Source: Gracilaria domingensis
Lineage: Eukaryota; Rhodophyta; Florideophyceae; Gracilariales; Gracilariaceae
Reading direction: 5' to 3'
Length of the DNA: 64,000 nucleotides
Assembly: GCA_022539475.1 (NCBI GenBank)
Contig: VCMS01000070.1
Location: forward strand, 124,001-188,000
Shown: positions 50,691-61,690 of the stretch, piece by piece
Numbering within the stretch: position 1 is the first letter of the stretch
How the letters are laid out: each line of letters opens with the position of its first letter
Made by a program: the position numbers and the translations under genes
The notes under the pieces: generated by a model
What the model saw: the letters and a program-made list of their open reading frames with translations, nothing else
The model's database searches: none
Told to the model about the DNA's origin: nothing

Positions 50691-53335
50691 CATCACTCTC
50701 CTACTGTTTTGCGCCCAAAAAACAATGGCTCACAACCATCCCGCCTATCCCAAACACCCAGAACGAGAAATAATTCGGGACGTGGTTCCGCATCAGGATC
50801 TGGCTCAGTAACAGTGCCGCAAACAACCAAACATAGGCAGATCTGGTTCACAAACCGACCCCACATCTACCAATGATTCTCCAAACCAGGCTGATATCCC
50901 TTCGCCGTCAGTAATTGCTACCAACTTTCTTCGTTTCCGACCGTTCGGTTCCATCGTAACGTTACCGACTCATAATTCTACATCTACAAACAGATTTTTC
51001 GGAGAACACCTGAATATACACAATGATTGCCAGCGAGAACTATGAGACGCGAAGCGTTCGTACCAGCAAGAAATTCCAAATCTAAGTGAAGAACAGATAG
51101 TGGAAGAACTCCGAAAAGACTTCTTCCCAGAAGATCTTTTTCATAATCATTTCATCACGAACACGAGTTTATTCACCGCACTTGCTCGACTCATTACTCG
51201 ACTTGGAGGCACTTTATCAACTCGATCACGCCGTACACTCCCGCGTCTTGCATACACCATCTACAAAGATCCTGAAGACATATCCTTGGCGCTCAAATCT
51301 ACTAATGACGCGTACGCACAGGATGAATCTAGCCAGGATCCGTCACCTCTAAATGCGAGCGCACAAGTACCCTTTCGTCTGGTTAATCCCCCACAAAATG
51401 TCCCGCCCTCGAACACCGAGACCCACCGGAACACATTCCATATTCGAACGAACTCCCCAAACTTCGAAGAAAACCTACGCCATAAAGAAAGCAATAACCA
51501 AGCTAATTACTTTAAATTAGCCTATAACGTTGCCATGGGCTTCAAAGAAAAAAACGCAAAATTTTCTGGAGCTCTAGGCGAATCATGGGAGCAATATTTT
51601 CGGTAATGTAAGCTAGACATCATAGATTACGATATTCCACAGAATAACCATATTACCTACATGCGCCATTTTCTACGAAATAATGCAAAGCGATTCTTTC
51701 TGCAGAAAGTACTTGATCGTGTTGACTCTCTCCAGTTAGCCAATGACATCATGGAGACCCAATACAACTCCACTGCTATACAGAAACGAATTGAGAAACA
51801 GCTGAGTACAATTCGCTTTGAGAATTATATCAAAGACGCTTATACGACCACAAAGGCTATCGAATTCTTAGGGGCCGATATTTCTAAAATGGTTCCACAG
51901 AGACCTTAACATTGCCAGTCAGAAGCATTTCGCATTGGATATTTACGCAAAGCTGTAATCGGTAATACATGGCATATATTACCAATTGTACGGCTAGGCA
52001 CTGAAAATCTTTCCTTCTAGAAATTCCATACTGTCGAGTATTGACATTGATGTCAGAAATAGCAGTACTGCTCCTGATCAACCTTGTTGTCTCCGAATTA
52101 GTTGTTTACAGAGAACGAGAGATAGTTGAATTGCATTTGAGTCTACGTCACTGAAGTAGATGGCAATGTACTTTGTACAACAGTTCCTCGTGAGCTCTCT
52201 CTAGCAAAAGAATAATAAAAGAGACAGTCATCGATTATCACTATATTATAATACTACCGCACCTTGCATTGTCGAAGATATCAATCAAATGTTCAATATG
52301 TTTCGTGGCAACGCATATACGTGACATGCAATTACAGGAATATCATAAGATTATTTGTTGGGTATCATAGGTATTGTTCTGACGTGTCTGATGCTAATAA
52401 GGACAGCAAACAGTGGAGAACAAGATGAAGTGTTCATTTCGTGCAAATGACACGCAACAATGGAAACGTTCAGAAGTAGTATAAAACGGAAGCTTTTACA
52501 GTAGATAGATGACTTCTTTACATTTTTCCTATCATCATTATCAACTATCAGTAAAGAAAGTTATATCCAATTCGTTCGCGAAGCGGAGCGGGAAACCGCG
52601 CAGCATTTGGGCTGCAACTACTAAAAGGATGTTAAAGAACCACGCAGTACCTTGCGCGTACATGCGTTTGACATCAACCTATCCTAGAAGTGGAATCGAC
52701 AGACTTAGCCGGATACAGCTCTACCGAGAGCCGGAGTCGACGGTTACATCTGTGAGAATAGTCTAATTTCGTTGGGAACCAGAACTCTTAGACATCTACT
52801 GCTGGGCTGTATTGTCTGGTAGTTAATTTATTTAACCTAAGTAAGGGAAATATCGACATTCATCTCTACAACTTGGAGAGTTCGCTTCACAGCAACCCTC
52901 AACCACAGACACAACTGCCAGTGGAATCGACAGAATAGCTCTCATCTAGCCGACAAGCAGACCGCGTGAAAGTGTGCTTCTGTGAGAAGCCCAGACCTTA
53001 ACCGAACAGCCCGACAGAGGGGCTTCCGTCAAAACGAGAGCTTGGAGCAGACATACTGCACTGTACGAAGTAGGCTGCTATCTTGAGACTGAGGTTTTAC
53101 ATATACATAACTGGAATGCACCATAAAACGTGAAAATGAAGAGAAACTCGCACGAAGCGCCGAATCCATTCATTCAATCTTCTTCTTCGAAGACCTTTGA
53201 AACCAACTACAATTTAGACCCTCCGCCACGCTACGGTCGTTATCGAAACAAACCTAATTTTTCTCGCATGAGTAAGAACATTATCTGCTTCGGATGTGGA
53301 AAAGAAGGGCGCACAATAAAGTTCTGACAAAATTC
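50690..53335 (+). pseudogene. Copia-3 gag fossil
   Basis: Fragments of one gag: a Ser/Pro/Asn-rich N-terminus, EELRKDFFPEDLFHNHFI ... TALARLITRLGG, then KFSGALGESWEQYF, a stop at 51604, and a helical C-terminal part (RHFLRNNAKRFFLQKVLDRV) to 51909. A zinc-knuckle start CFGCGKEG near 53290 is broken. About 1.1 kb (51.95-53.1 kb) between shows no gag and is probably inserted sequence. Confidence 0.65.
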
Positions 53336-53365
53336 TCAGGATCTAGCAACCATTGCAGATCGAAA

Positions 53366-55595
53366 GTTTTTGAAATGGAAATTATCCCAAACGAGCTACG
53401 TCTTCGAACGGCGTTAGAAACCCGTCTACCTGAAGCTGTACGACACACTTACGCCCCCGGGGATATGGTTCTTATTTACCGAGAGGATGTTACACCCAAT
53501 TGGAGCGGACCCTTCAAAGTCACCCAAATCGAAGACAAACAAATTTTCAATATGAAGGAAAATGGCGAAGTCCAGCACAGCAGACATCAAGCTTAGCCAT
53601 ACGTTAACAAAAAGTGTAACGACAATTCATTTAATACATCTCCTCTACCTCTTAATAATATGTAACACCTCCTGTACTACATTTTAGACCCTAGAGCAAG
53701 CAAGAGGAACCAAAATTAAATTTATAACAGAATTCATAGAACGTACAAAAGGACGTAAACACTCACCAGAATTCATAAAAGCCGAAGAAAAGGACTTACA
53801 TGAACTATTGAAGCGCGGAACATGGAAATTCGTAAACAAAGCTAATATGGCCGAGAATGCGAACATTAATGGATAGGATTTCGTTCGTTCTATTAAAAAT
53901 CCGGAAAGTAATGACGACATATACAAAGCACGCTTAGTTGCACTAGTTTTCTCAGATAAAGACCAGAACTTTCTTGCCCACAACGCAAACATTGTTCGCC
54001 ACAGCACTGATTGACGCATGCTCGCTACGGTTGCAATGTTCGATTGGAAGGTATGGAGCCAAGAGGTTACAAAGGCATAAATACAAAGCAGCCGAAATAT
54101 AAACCCAAAAGTTCATACTAAAACCGCTGAAAAATGAAGTTACCAACCGGCAACATGCTTCGAATGATCGAACCATTATACAGATTATTAGACCCCTGGT
54201 AATCATTTGTGTGGTATATGGACAATCTGTGCCTCACAAAAGGGTTCAAGTGTCTACTATGTGGCTGTTATGGGCGAAAAACTGATGTATGCCGTATGTT
54301 TGTCGTATCTATGGCGTGCCAATGGTTGGTTTATGGATGGTGTTCGCACACAACAGGCACAGTGCGAATCTCAAAAAATTACGTTTTTTATTCCGTGACA
54401 TCTGCCATCATCCGTCCTTCACTAGGCACTCATACGGCACATATGCGACGCATATAGAGCTTATATACAACATTGTGCCAAACATGGCACAGAGTAGGCA
54501 CCTGAACCGCCATATCAGACATGAAGCGTACATACACCACCCAAATGTTTTCCTGGGGACGCGAGTGACTGTTGGGAGGTAACTATCATAAATCTCATAC
54601 AAAATGATCTTGAAATCACTCAAATGAGAGGCAACATCCCAGCATTCTACAATCTTGTTAAGCAAGAATTTATTAGCTTGCTGGGCTCTTATGTTGATGA
54701 TTCAATCTTAGCAGGTAATGAAAGAATCCTTTCCTTTACCGATAAGACTCTGGAAAAATTCGAAGCGCGAGTTGGAGAAACGGATACAGTCAAAGTTGCA
54801 GGAACACAAGTAGAAGCCGGTCCTGGTCCATACTTGATTCATTCAGAAAGACGTTCTGAATCGATTGTTTCACTTAGATGATTCTAATGATTAAAATACT
54901 TACGGTTCTAAGAGTGCACAAATAGCTTGGCTGGTTTACTCGTATCGTCATCTATCTTACTTCGTAAACAAATGCGCTCAAGTGACTCAACAAAAATTCA
55001 AGGAGAAAATTGGAAAGAAAATGATCAAAGTCATTAAGAAAATCAAACAGGCTGGTCCTATTTGTCTAAAGTTTATCAAACTCGATTTGGAATCCCTCCA
55101 CATTTGAAAACATTAGAATATATAAGGACTCATTTTTCGCCAATAACGAGGACAATAAATCTGAACTTGGTTATATCATCTTATTAGAGAACAAATTCAA
55201 CAATTGCAACATTATTCAGTAAAAGAGGTACAACAGTCGCCTTTGTAAGATTTGTACTTGAGGTAGAGGTTCACGTTTTTGTGGATGCATTTGATGCTGT
55301 GTACACTCTGAAGCATGACTTGGAACATAAATTGAATCGATCTGTATCTATCAAAATGTTCACGGATTCTATGATTCTTTTCAATGTCATTGTAAAATCA
55401 TTTGAAACTGCTGAGAAAATTTTGCTAATTGATATAAGTATGGTCCAAAATGCATATCATCGAAAGAAAATATCAGACGTAGGCTTTTTGCAATCAGAGT
55501 TTAATCCAGCCGACATTCTCACGAAAGAAACTATGAACGAAGTATTCCAACGCATTATATTTCATAACACTATAGAACTCGAAACAGAGCAATAG
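53366..55595 (+). pseudogene. Copia-3 pol fossil (integrase C-terminus, RT, RNase H)
   Basis: Protease and the integrase core are deleted: the zinc knuckle is followed at once by the integrase C-terminus (LETRLPEAVRHTYAPGD ... WSGPFKVTQIEDKQ). RT remnants: LLKRGTWKFVNKANMAENAN, IYKARLVALVFSDKDQNF, WKVWSQEVTKA, and LLGSYVDDSILAGN at 54675. Then come AQIAWLVYSYRHLSYFVNKC and RNase H (HDLEHKLNRSVSIKMFTDS, NPADILTKE), ending 55595. Many stops and frame changes. Closest relative in the window is Copia-4. Confidence 0.8.
54204..54547. mobile_element. MITE-like insert in Copia-3 RT
   Basis: The RT homology breaks at about 54200 and resumes at about 54553. The 344-bp insert has ~20-bp imperfect terminal inverted repeats (CATTTGTGTGGTATATG at left; complement of right end CATTTGGGTGGTGTATG). 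Internal variants of TATGG and GGCACA repeat. No coding capacity. Confidence 0.5.
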
Positions 55596-55660
55596 GTTAT
55601 ACCTGACGGGAATCACTAGTGTGTGCTTGGCAATTAGAAAGGTTGTTTGAAAACTTGCAA

Positions 55661-55946
55661 TTGTAGATATCACTTCACGAAAATCAGAGAGGCTAAAGGA
55701 GAAGGAAGGAAAAATCAAGCAAGAAAATTCAAACAGAATGCAGGGTTACAACCACGAGTTGTGGGTGGTTGTTACGTAATCTTCAAAACAGTATCTGACC
55801 GTCGTTCGAGAAGTCCGGGTTCGAATAGAACAGCATAAAAGACTGGGACACTCTGCTTCGCGGAAGAACTGCGGGATCAAGCGCCGATTCATCTTCATCA
55901 TCATCATTCCCATCCCTCGTGCGGAAGCACGACAAGCGTCCCCGCA
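55661..55946 (+). repeat. Copia-3 3' LTR
   Basis: Diverged partner of 48212-48512, ending CCCCGCA and followed by repeat A. Confidence 0.65.
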
Positions 55947-56290
55947 GATCAGCTGGTTCGTCCCGGATTCACAGTTTGATTGGGTTGATTCGCGAGAACT
56001 GCACATGGTGCAAATATCTCGAATGGAGATTCTGTACCCAATCACTTCCTCGACCGACCACTAGAGTAAGAGCAAGTATCTCTGATTCCAGCAGATACTT
56101 GTATGACGGAAGGCAAATGGCCGCTTGATGTGTAGAAGAACTACCGACAAATGGAAGCCAGGAGTTCATGTTAGATGTTCTTTTTGTGAAGTGTGGACTT
56201 GTGACTACACGGGATTGGACAGAGACTGGAGTTTTCATCGAGTCAAAACGACCGAGCTAAATGAGAGGTCACGAGACACGCAACTGCGTC
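55947..56290 (+). repeat. Repeat A, copy 2
   Basis: Matches 39726-40110; lacks the hairpin insertion of copy 1. It is followed directly by the second M32 fragment. Confidence 0.65.
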
Positions 56291-56293
56291 TCT

Positions 56294-56600
56294 GGGTGCG
56301 GCCGCGGCGCCGAGCGGCATCTTCACCTGCTCGTCCCACCCCAGCAGCGACGACACTGCCGCCAGGTCTGACAGGTCGCGCCCCAGCGCCCACAGCGCGC
56401 CGAACGGCGCCGGGCGCGCGAGGGACATGGCGGCGAACACGGCCGTGCGACGCATCGCGGGGGCGCTCAGCGCCGCGAGCAGATCGGCGCGCTGCGGCGC
56501 AAGGAACGTACTGCCGACGCCCGCTTTTGGCGCCGCGATGGGCGCGCGCTTCCACGAACGCGCAGCGCATTGGTCCGCATGTTTTTCAATTTGCTTACAG
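56294..56600 (-). pseudogene. Truncated copy 2 of the M32 gene 5' end and promoter
   Basis: Minus strand encodes MRRTAVFAAMSLARPAPFGA ... SSLLGWDEQVKMPLGAA, matching M32 residues 1-50, then departs into repeat A. The Trp codon lost in copy 1 is kept. It includes the CCAAT-bearing upstream sequence. No catalytic domain. Confidence 0.8.
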
Positions 56601-57175
56601 CTCATGTAATCGCAAAGCTCTATACTTGGCGCAGAAGTGACTGACTTTGATCTGAACTAGAGCAACGTATATGCAAAATGTTGTCGTTTCCCTCATTTTG
56701 GCACTTTATCCTGAAAGTGGAGTAGTTCATATTCTTCCCAAGCTCTTGAAGATGCATAATGTTCATGGCCGCTGTTTAAAACAGTAGAAAGCTTTACTGT
56801 AGTTTAGAATAAGAGACTACCGTCCGAAATAAAGAAGAAGAAAAAGAAACGGGGGTTTTGTAGGAATTTGAAAGCTATTCCAAGTCCTCAAGGGCTAATC
56901 ATTCCAGCCCATAAATTTTGGGGCTCATTTCTAGAGACGTTTATTCTGGGGCGCATGTGAAATCTTAGAGAGATTGTGTTCATGGCATACCTGGGGAGCT
57001 GGAACATGTTAGAAAGAATTTTAATCCTCCAACACGAGCAACGAACTGATGTTTTAGCAAGTTCAAACTACGGTAGTATATATATATATGGTATCATGGT
57101 GCCTCTGGTGGCGACGGCAGAAGACCGCCTTGGCACCGAAGTAATTTCGACTCGAACACAGCAGGCGCCCGGAAA
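56601..57175. other. 5' flank of zinc-finger copy B
   Basis: From about 56895 it matches the flank of copy A (41650-41948), including CTAATCATTCCAGCCC. CTCAAGGGCTAA at about 56885 resembles a decayed right end of a TTAA element (GACAAGGGTTAA in copy A). The TA repeat is at 57077-57090. Confidence 0.5.
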
Positions 57176-57838
57176 ATGTCCAACAAGCGTAGACAGAGGG
57201 AGTGGTCCGAAATGGGAAACGGAACGTCCAGAAGCAGCAGAGGCCAGAGAGGATCATCGAATTCAATACAAGCGCCGCCAAATGTGCACTCAGCATCGGC
57301 AACTCTACCGCTACCAAGTTCAGCAGCGCCACCAAGTTCGGCACCACTCCCAAGCATGGCGGAGGTGTTAAGAGGCATGCCGAAGGACGTAGTCCCATTG
57401 CTGCCTGCAGCATCGTCAGCAGCGGGCGCTTCCTCTAGTGTACGCACGCATGCTTGCCAGTACTGCGCAAAAGTGTATCCTAGGCGTAGGTCTCTGGCGG
57501 CGCATGTGAGGAAGAAACACAGGAGTGGAAACTTGATTAACTGTTGCGATTGTACGTTTTCTACCAGTGACAAGAAACAGATGAGAATTCATCGAAGCGC
57601 TCATAGACTTGAGTCGAGTAGCTGGCGGGCCACCAGTACTATGAGCATTGATAATTGCCCGTTTGCTTGTGCACACTGTGGCAGGAGGTATCTGGCTTAT
57701 GGCAGTCTTCGTCAGCATGTCACAAGGATACATGACGGCAATGGTACTCGTCACTGCCTCGACTGCGATTTCGCAACGGATGACATCGACAAGTTGAAGG
57801 ATCATCGTTTCAGCGCTCACCGCCTCCACTCTTACTGA
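57176..57838 (+). CDS. C2H2 zinc-finger protein, copy B
   Basis: A 220-residue paralogue of copy A with all four fingers and their Cys/His ligands kept (YACQ becomes HACQ; CCDCTF, FACAHCGRRY, HCLDCDF). It ends directly after finger 4, probably the ancestral form. The N-terminal 90 residues are Ser/Pro/Ala-rich and basic. Differences from copy A are mostly single substitutions without frame disruption, which suggests some selection. Expression unknown. Confidence 0.75.
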   Translation: MSNKRRQREWSEMGNGTSRSSRGQRGSSNSIQAPPNVHSASATLPLPSSAAPPSSAPLPSMAEVLRGMPKDVVPLLPAASSAAGASSSVRTHACQYCAKVYPRRRSLAAHVRKKHRSGNLINCCDCTFSTSDKKQMRIHRSAHRLESSSWRATSTMSIDNCPFACAHCGRRYLAYGSLRQHVTRIHDGNGTRHCLDCDFATDDIDKLKDHRFSAHRLHSY

Positions 57839-57899
57839 TTCGAAATTCAAATAAAACGTTTCAAGTTGAAACTTTCAACGTCTCAAAAATATCGCTGAA

Positions 57900-58404
57900 C
57901 CGCATCCACCGGCGCCATCGCGCTGCTGCCGCCGCCGCCATCGCGGCCTCCGCCCGCGCGATCGTGGCGCCCTGCCGTGCCACCGCCGCCGCCGCTGTCA
58001 AGCGCGGTGTGCGCGCCCGCTGCGCGAGGCGCTGCGCCTCGCACGTCGCTTCGCAAGCCTCTTCTCCGCGCTGCTCGCGCCGCTACTCGCGCTCCTTTCC
58101 GCTACGCCCGCGCGGCCTGCGCCGCATCTACTGCCGCCCGCGCAGTGGATCGCCCCGCTGGTCATCTTTGTTTCGCACGTTGGCCGTCGTGGCATTTATG
58201 CACCAGATCTTCGCCACGCTGCTGGCGCGCGCGACTTGGCTGCAGTCGCGGAAAAGGGTGGCTGCAGCGCTCAACGCGCTGGGCGGCGTGTCGGGCGGCG
58301 CTTTGCAGCTCCCTACGGGCGCGGTTCGCTTCAGAGTGCTGCGATTGGTCGCTGAACGGCTGGTGCGTAACATTACGCGTACCTTCACGTGCCGTTTACT
58401 GTAG
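57900..58404 (+). pseudogene. GC-rich gene fragment downstream of zinc-finger copy B
   Basis: Parallels 42.69-43.19 kb in copy A. The shared peptide LFRTLAVVAF...H.I..TLLA.A.W...R.RVA.ALN.LG.VSGGA....TGAVRF.VLRLVA is visible in one frame (ends 58404), but the upstream GC-rich part differs strongly between copies. I do not recognise it; it may be the 3' remnant of a gene captured beside the zinc finger. Confidence 0.35.
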
Positions 58405-58425
58405 TAAACGGCACGTGGAGGTACG
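58384..58425. repeat. Near-perfect palindrome after zinc-finger copy B
   Basis: Arms of about 21 bp: CACGTGCCGTTTACT / AGTAAACGGCACGTG with two central bases and extended ends (GTACCTT / GAGGTAC, one mismatch). Confidence 0.8.
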
Positions 58426-58690
58426 ACGGTAATGCACGCATTCTTATGAATGCTCTAGTAATTTCAAAAGTTCCCATAATGGTCCACGTGGAGTGTAGCT
58501 TTCTAGTTTTGTCGCACGCAAAAAGTGCAAAAATAGCATTTTTAGGGGAAGATATCGATACTTTTAGGCCATACCGGTTCACCGACAAATTTTTTCGATG
58601 CACCGGTCCGGTTACGGAGTTCAGTTCTAACCTTGTAATGCCGCACCATGCGCCTCAGACTCTCGCACACAAGAAGCTCTACCTCGAGCT
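58426..58690. other. Spacer
   Basis: AT-rich up to 58600; from about 58640 it matches the sequence between the M32 gene and gene X (GCCTC...TACCTCGAGCTCCTTG). Confidence 0.5.
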
Positions 58691-58692
58691 CC

Positions 58693-61224
58693 TTGGTTCA
58701 CCATCCGCACGGGGGTAGCCCACGCCCATCTCCAAGTCCCTGTCCTCTCCATCTTCTAATTCAACAATAGTTCTTCTTCATTTTCCCTTCCGTCCATAGC
58801 CGGCTGTTGCCGTTCTTCACTCTCTTCCACTCTCTCAACGCCGCTCTCGTTCCGTTCGACTGATGTCTCGTTCTCGTCGTGACCTACTTCCAGCTTGTAC
58901 CTTAGTGGATACCTTTTGAAATCGGGCTGAGGCTTCCCTCCCTCTCAATGCCAGAAGTACTGGTTGTTCCATACGTCTAATATGTTTCTCCGTTTCTCAG
59001 CACTCTTATTCATTGCGTACTGGCATGTACATCTGTGTATGGAAATATTACCCAAGTCCGTAGATGAACTCATTATTGTGCTCGTGCTTGCCGTCCCTCT
59101 TCTGTCCTGCACTTGACACAGCTCCTCATCATTTTCGTGATCGCCAACTCTGTCACACTCACTTGCTTCACTCTGTTCGATTCCTTCCCCTTCATCCACA
59201 TTAATGTCTCCGTTGTTTGTCCCAATTTCCATCTCACTTTCCTTGTCCCCATCTATCGCTGTGGGATTATTGCATCCGGTTTCATTCTCATCTACGTTCC
59301 CTACTTCACCTTGGCAATCAAGATTGATCTCCTCCTTCGATAAACGAATCATTTTTTCATTTCTTTCCTCTCCGATTACATCTCCGATCGTACCACTCAC
59401 CTCAAAATCACTGTACCCACCGTCATGATTGCCACTCCATCCATTCTCTTGGCCCGCGACGTTTTCGCTTGTACTCACGCTGATACCTTCAACAATCTTC
59501 TTCGCAACTTCTTGTCGTCCTATGTTCCCCACTACAGAAGTATCGTCGTTCGAACTTTCAATGATAAAGTCACCATCATCAAACTCCATTGATAGCACTT
59601 TCAGGCATCCATCAAACATATGTACCCACTCAACAAGTATCTTGCTTAAAGAAGGCTTGTAGTAGCGCCCTTTCCTAGAAGAGAAAAAACGATAACTTTC
59701 TGCGTGAATCTGAATTACAATGTGCGCATCATCTGGGTTGTTCGACTTCAAAAAAAACTACAGATAAGAAGGGTTCTGGTACGGCACGCTTCAACATTAG
59801 TATACTATTAGTATACAATTATTGAAACGTCTTACCTCCAGCACTGGGAAACCCAATAGAAAGAGCGACACAAGTTAGGGGTCCCTTGGTCCATACACAC
59901 GCTCACCATCTAGCAACTCTAGCAGATATTTCTGGCATTCCCAAATAATCCACTCGGAACCTGTCCACTCGAAACGGTCTTTCTCTTCATATCCAGAGTC
60001 TAATAAAATGGACGAGACTCTTGTTTTTATGTGATCGTTAGTCCCGCCGAATACCTGGAAGAGCATTGCAAAGTCGCACCCCGGCTAAAACTCCATTGAC
60101 CACTCCTCAGGTATTTCTGTTGTCCAAGTGCGCTTGCTTAGAGGGTTCAAATCAGCCGTTGTCGTCCATTTCGCCAGACGATTTCGCACCATTTCGATGA
60201 CATAGCCGACATATCTGATCCGAATCACATCAGAATCATCATGTCCAAAGTTGGGAATTCCAAAAGTAGGAGGTGCGTTCTTCGGCAAGTTAAAGGATCT
60301 CCAGTAGTATGACTGCGAAAGGCATCTTGGACGATGCTCAGATGTCAAAAACTTTGACATTGACGGGTCCAACCCAACGCGTTTGAAGTACATATTCCAA
60401 TCCAAGGCATGTTTAGGCTAAAGATCATGAGCAAAGCGACGAGCACGAGCATAATCTGAATAATAAATCGCAGAAAAGTTCTCCAAATGAACCGTAAACT
60501 CTGAGGTACTACGAAGGCCACGGATCTCTCTGTCGTCGAAATCGCCGCGAAGTTTCTGGTCGTATGACACGCTTCATCCCTCGAAGAGATCATCATCATG
60601 AACGTCCCTTACGATTTCATATAAGTCCGAACCCGAACGAGATGTACCTGCCTTCTGAGACAACCTGCAATGTCCGACATCGACAAGAGGTGGAGTAGGT
60701 TTTCTATTTTTGACGGTGCAAACAGGTTTTCGGAGTCCATTTTGCAAAAACAGCAGGAAGTTCTCCAGATCCGATGAACATATACGTTGGATAGTATCAA
60801 GATGTTCAGGGTTGTTTTCAAAGAGTCCTGGGTGTAAATTATCGACGAGGCGTTTGATCTGAGACTCGTACCGTTTCCATGAAAGCATAGTCAACTGATT
60901 ACGATATCTGTATCCTCGACCACCAAATTCAACCGCTTTCTTTGATTTGTGTCCGAATGGCATATGCACTCCGACCATGGCTGTTTAATCCACATAAGAA
61001 TAACCTTATTCCCGTGACACAAGATTGACACTGATTGTCTTCCAACGATCAAAAATCAGGTCGAACAACGCCAGAAAGCCCCATGGCACGGACACGGCGA
61101 TGAAGGCGATGATGATGAACGTGGGTTCTTCCGCGCGATTGACGGGACACTTGTTGTCGACCAGGCTGCAAATAGCCTCCCTAGTGGCGTCTGAGAGTGG
61201 TAAAGCGGGAATGTCGGCGTCCAT
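58693..61224 (-). pseudogene. Gene X paralogue, decayed
   Basis: Starts with MDADIPALPLSDATREAICS at 61224, keeps the first membrane segment, then jumps by an internal deletion of about 1 kb to MVGVHMPFGHKSKKAVEF (60978). Continues in pieces: 60574-60978, 60085-60405 (PRCLSQSYYWRSFNLPKN), 59875-60066 and 58945-59751 (VHMFDGCLKVLSMEFDDGDF, acidic tail, HRCTCQYAMNK). Several stops and frameshifts. The regions of strongest agreement with gene X (SQSYYWRSFN, EIPEEWSMEF, MFDGC.KVLSMEFDDGD) mark the probable functional core. Confidence 0.8.
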
Positions 61225-61690
61225 GGATGAGTGTGGATGAGGCCCTGGAGCAACGAGATGTAGAGTAACAGCGAGAATCGCACAGAAACGGTTCGTGGTT
61301 GACCGAGTGCCTCTGCTTTGGACAAGCTACAGTACTTAGACTGGAGAGGCGCCGCTGGGGCTTGTCGCCGGAAAATAATTTAGATATGTAGAGAGCGGAT
61401 GCATCTCAAAACAACTGCTGCATGTGTGATGCGCGTGTCGTTCGCAAGAACGGGTTGAATGGAAACGAATAAACTTGTGACCGGGCTGGGAGACTGCGAG
61501 TCCGGTCTTCTTTACTATATATACTATCTTAGAATGTGCAAATTGGCGCGAAAGAAAGCGCAGCACATACACTCTGAACGTTTACGTTCAGAGTGCTTCC
61601 CACGCACCAACAAGATGCGTGGCGCTTATTGCGGCGTGCGCCACATATTTGAAACCATTACTCCCTTTCTTTCCATAAACAAACAATAAT
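61225..61690. other. 5' flank of the gene X paralogue and spacer with hairpin
   Basis: The first ~200 bp resemble the gene X upstream region. A perfect hairpin CACTCTGAACG/CGTTCAGAGTG lies at 61570-61594. The 3' LTR of Copia-4 should begin near 61680 but was not delimited. Confidence 0.4.

Larger units (their letters stand above)
48212..55946 (+). mobile_element. Copia-3, decayed copia-like element
   Basis: LTR pair 48212-48512 and 55661-55946 starts TGTAG and ends CCCGCA; the right copy lacks about 15 bp net near its end. The LTRs are clearly diverged (an old insertion). Gag and pol remnants lie between, plus a purine-rich module and later insertions. It interrupts the junction between the gene X 5' flank and repeat A. 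A clear target duplication was not found; the flanks read GAACCAGCTGATCT and AGATCAGCTGGTTC, which are reverse complements. Confidence 0.7.
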
